DNA of 64,000 nt, taken from positions 1,860,001 through 1,924,000 of the forward strand of contig JAGGNK010008337.1 of assembly GCA_017590115.1 (NCBI GenBank), written 5' to 3'. This document shows, in pieces, positions 61,480-64,000 of this stretch (positions are counted from its first letter, which is position 1; each line of letters starts with the position of its first letter). The notes under the pieces were generated by a model that made no database searches, was not told where the DNA came from, and saw only the letters and a list, made by a program, of their open reading frames with translations. This DNA comes from Montifringilla adamsi. Taxonomy: Eukaryota; Chordata; Aves; Passeriformes; Passeridae. The position numbers and the translations under genes are program-made.

Positions 61480-62640
61480 ATGGTTCCACATTAAAATGTC
61501 ATTAAGCTGATTGACCAAGCTGATTTCCGCAGGGAACAAACCACATCATTAAAGGACACCTGTCACTAAAGGCAGTTAGTGAGTTCGGAGATCCCAGCTT
61601 ATCATTTTACACTGCAGCCTGAAACAGGCCTTCTTAAATCCATTTTCTGAGTTTGGAATGTTACAGTTTGCATCCTGAAGATCTGACAGTCTGAATGTAC
61701 AGGAGGAAGAATGAAAGAAGTGACATTTGTCACAGTTAGAGGATGAAAAGTCTGCCCAGGGAGTTTGAAGAATCTCTGCAAGGTGCCCTCCTCTCTGCTG
61801 TGCTCACGTTTCCACCAGATCCCACCAGAGATGCCACAAACTTAGAAAACAACAAAATCGTTTTTCTAATAGATTAACATTTCATTAATTACTTAAATAA
61901 GAAGCCATCCTAGCTGGCTGGACTGAGGAAGCTGGTGGCAGAGCGAGGCCATAAACCCAGATCCCCAGGGTATCCTTCCCTGGCCAGCCTCCCTCCAAGC
62001 TGTGGAGCGGGGCTCTGGGGGCACAGCAGATACTCCTGTGATTGCTGAAGCAGCTTGTTTCTACTTACATTTTTCAGTGTTTTTTTTTTTTTTAATCACA
62101 TTGTGAGCCGAACCATAGATTAGTGCCAAAGAGCCTCTAATTACATAGTAACAGTAGCAATTGCATAACCCCCTTCCAGCTCCCTGCAAGGGCTCAGCTC
62201 CACGCTCACCAATGGAATGTCACATTTTTCCATGCTTTAAGTATCTCTTTTCACTAATGCTGCAGCCAATTGCTTCTAATACTGCAGAAGAGAACAAAAA
62301 ATGCCGGGATTAAACCTCTACAAATCCTAACAGCGTGTTTACAATAGTCTTCAGGTTCACTCCTAACCACTGGGTCTGTGACCTTCTAGTAAATTATACT
62401 ATCCTGGAAGGTTTTAGCTGCTGTTCCAGCTCCACTGCAAACATGTAAACTTGAGCCATCTGTGCTTTTTTAATATTTCCTGTAAAGCCTATCACTACTC
62501 CAATCTGCCGTTTCAATTGGCGGCACAAGAAGTCATTGTGTGCTAATTTTTCCCAAGGGCACTTGATGCACTTTATTAAATAGGGTTTTTTTCTTCCTCA
62601 TTAAGGCCTTTCCACAACAATAAAACTGTATTTTGGATAC
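61480..62640. promoter_or_regulatory. candidate cluster of conserved noncoding elements
   Basis: About 1.1 kb without interspersed repeats. It is dense in AT-rich, homeodomain-compatible words (TAATTA, ATTAAG, TTAATTACTTAAATAAG) and in balanced, complex sequence such as GCCGTTTCAATTGGCGGCAC and GTGTGCTAATTTTTCCC near 62505-62555. No open frame of note occurs from 61431 to 62600. This texture is typical of vertebrate conserved noncoding elements around developmental genes. Conservation cannot be seen from one sequence, so this is inference. A T14 tract lies at 62080-62093. Confidence 0.35.
62080..62093. repeat. T14 homopolymer tract
   Basis: Fourteen T residues after TTTTTCAGTG and before AATCACATTGTG; no element recognised next to it. 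Confidence 0.85.
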
Positions 62641-64000
62641 CCAGGCCAGCAGGCATTGGGCTGGTTTGTATGAAAAACCATCCCAGCCACGCTACACTTT
62701 TCCCAAAGAACAATATGGAGGGGAAGAAAGTTTTTTAAGATGTTGCAACCTCTCCTTTTGGGGGCCTGCAGAGGAAGCATCTTGAAGACAAAACAGTAGA
62801 GGATGGGAAGAATTTGGCTGAACATCCCAAAAAAAAAAAGGCTTGGATTCTTCCAGGGGCATCAAAAACTTGCTGGGTTGTACACTTCTCACACACTTCC
62901 AGTTGCTGTTGGCTGCTGGAGTTTGGGTTGTACAAGGGGGAACTGCAATGCCAGACAGGATCAGACCTGTGGTTCAGTTAGTTTGGGATCCTGTTTCTGA
63001 GACCCACACCCCAGATGTTTCATAGGAAAGCACAAACATCCAACTGCAGAAGCACTGAAGTTTCAGACCTTCATAAATATCTCTTTTTATTTCATCCCCT
63101 GCTATATCTTTAATAAACCTAATTTCTCCTCCTGCCCATTGTCATAAAACCTGTTAAAATATTGCTCACACTATAGAATCTGTTACAAATGAGCAAGGCA
63201 CTGATTATGGAGGGGGAAAAAAAGTGAGATTTTTTTTTGTTAGTTTTATACTAATTTTAAACAATACCATGCCAGAATAAGTAACTTTGAGAAGTCACTC
63301 TCAAAACCCCGTATAGGATGAATTGGAAGCATACATAGGATAACTTTTGTCAGGGATTTCCTATTTAATTTTAAAATCTTTGCCTGTATTTAAAATATGC
63401 AGAGTATAACCTTTTCTTTGCTTTTTAGTGATTTGACCTGTAATCATGGTACAACAGTTTGCTGATAAACATGGGGGATTTTTGCTCATGTTAGTTTAAC
63501 CGGCATTTAAGGTCAGAAAGGACAATTGTGACCCAGGAGCCTGACCAGCTCCCTAAAACAAAATAACTGTTTATCATTTTCTTTCCCCAAAGCCCTCTTT
63601 ATTTTCCTTTAAAAAAAAATTAGTGACCCACATTCCACACAGGCTATTGGTGACTTTGACATACCTCTGCTCGGAGCTGTGCCAGCAGAGGAGGCTGAAG
63701 CAGGTGTTCAAACACTAAGCACTGCCCATAAATTTAATCTGACATCCTGCTCAGAGAATGCTGGGCAAAACAATTGAACCAAGTCCACACACTTTGAAGC
63801 TGCAGCTCCAAAAAATCACAGCTGAAAGGGGAGGGAGCCTCCTAGCAACAAAAATGCACCCGAGCCTCCCAGCTGAAGTGTGTGTGTCGCACAACACCTC
63901 GTGGGTCCACAGGGTGGGTTTTGGGGAAGGGGGGGAGGCTTAAAGCTTTGAATTTGTCATTTCTTTCTCAACTGGCTTTTAGTTCTGATCCTGAGCGAGA
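62641..64000. other. noncoding stretch, nothing recognised
   Basis: Unique sequence to the window end. Short overlapping open frames (60-66 codons) around 62690-63025 carry no motif. The last 300 bp are richer in G and C, but no promoter or exon feature is recognisable. Confidence 0.6.

Noticed and set aside
1..64000. CRISPR arrays, bacterial operons, tRNA/rRNA genes, integrated virus with long terminal repeats
   Set aside because: No regularly spaced identical repeats with unique spacers, no packed long open frames, no tRNA cloverleaf or rRNA segments, and no paired long direct repeats with primer-binding or polymerase regions were seen. The sequence is vertebrate noncoding DNA.

Overview
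The window reads as vertebrate, most likely avian, nuclear DNA, and I find no gene in it. The bird assignment rests on four 5'-truncated CR1 LINE copies whose 3' ends carry the avian CR1 signature (a GATGATCTTT / CCTTCCAACCCAA block followed by the short ATTCTATGATTCTATGA-type tail), on sparse interspersed repeats, and on moderate base composition (about 40% G+C by eye). The longest open frames are only 183-190 codons. Two of the three longest lie in tandem repeats and the third is overlapped by an open frame on the other strand. There is no operon-like packing, ribosome binding site, tRNA, rRNA or CRISPR array. The sequence could be intergenic or lie inside a large intron; nothing here decides between them.

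Layout. 1-5 kb: unique sequence with one probable ancient repeat near 3.0 kb. 5.09-5.63 kb: the best CR1 copy, with a readable but broken C-terminal stretch of ORF2. 5.6-23 kb: mostly unique and partly AT-rich DNA, with an A-rich tract containing a 62-bp duplication (11.5-11.7 kb), a cluster of three identical octamer-like sites (13.45-13.86 kb) and a MIR/CORE-SINE-like copy (15.1 kb). 23.3 kb: a minus-strand CR1. 24-38 kb: unique DNA with small simple repeats and a probable ancient repeat at 36.0 kb. 38.7-39.35 kb: a G+C-rich 27-33 bp minisatellite of about 14 units plus one displaced unit. 42-51 kb: several young-looking short tandem duplications (26, 29 and 33 bp), a GATA and a CCTT microsatellite, a MIR-like copy and a third CR1. 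52-60 kb: a G+C-richer stretch, another ancient-repeat fragment (54.4 kb), a MIR-like copy (56.3 kb) and a fourth CR1 (59.6 kb). 60.6-62.6 kb: low-repeat, AT-rich sequence that looks like a cluster of conserved noncoding elements and includes a well-preserved MIR-like SINE.

No genes work together here. What the window shows is the repeat history of one avian noncoding segment plus a few possible regulatory stretches. I found no convincing new biological system. The most useful leads are the conserved-element candidate near the right end, the 13.5-13.9 kb octamer cluster, and the minisatellite with its displaced unit. All repeat-family names come from pattern recognition without a database search.
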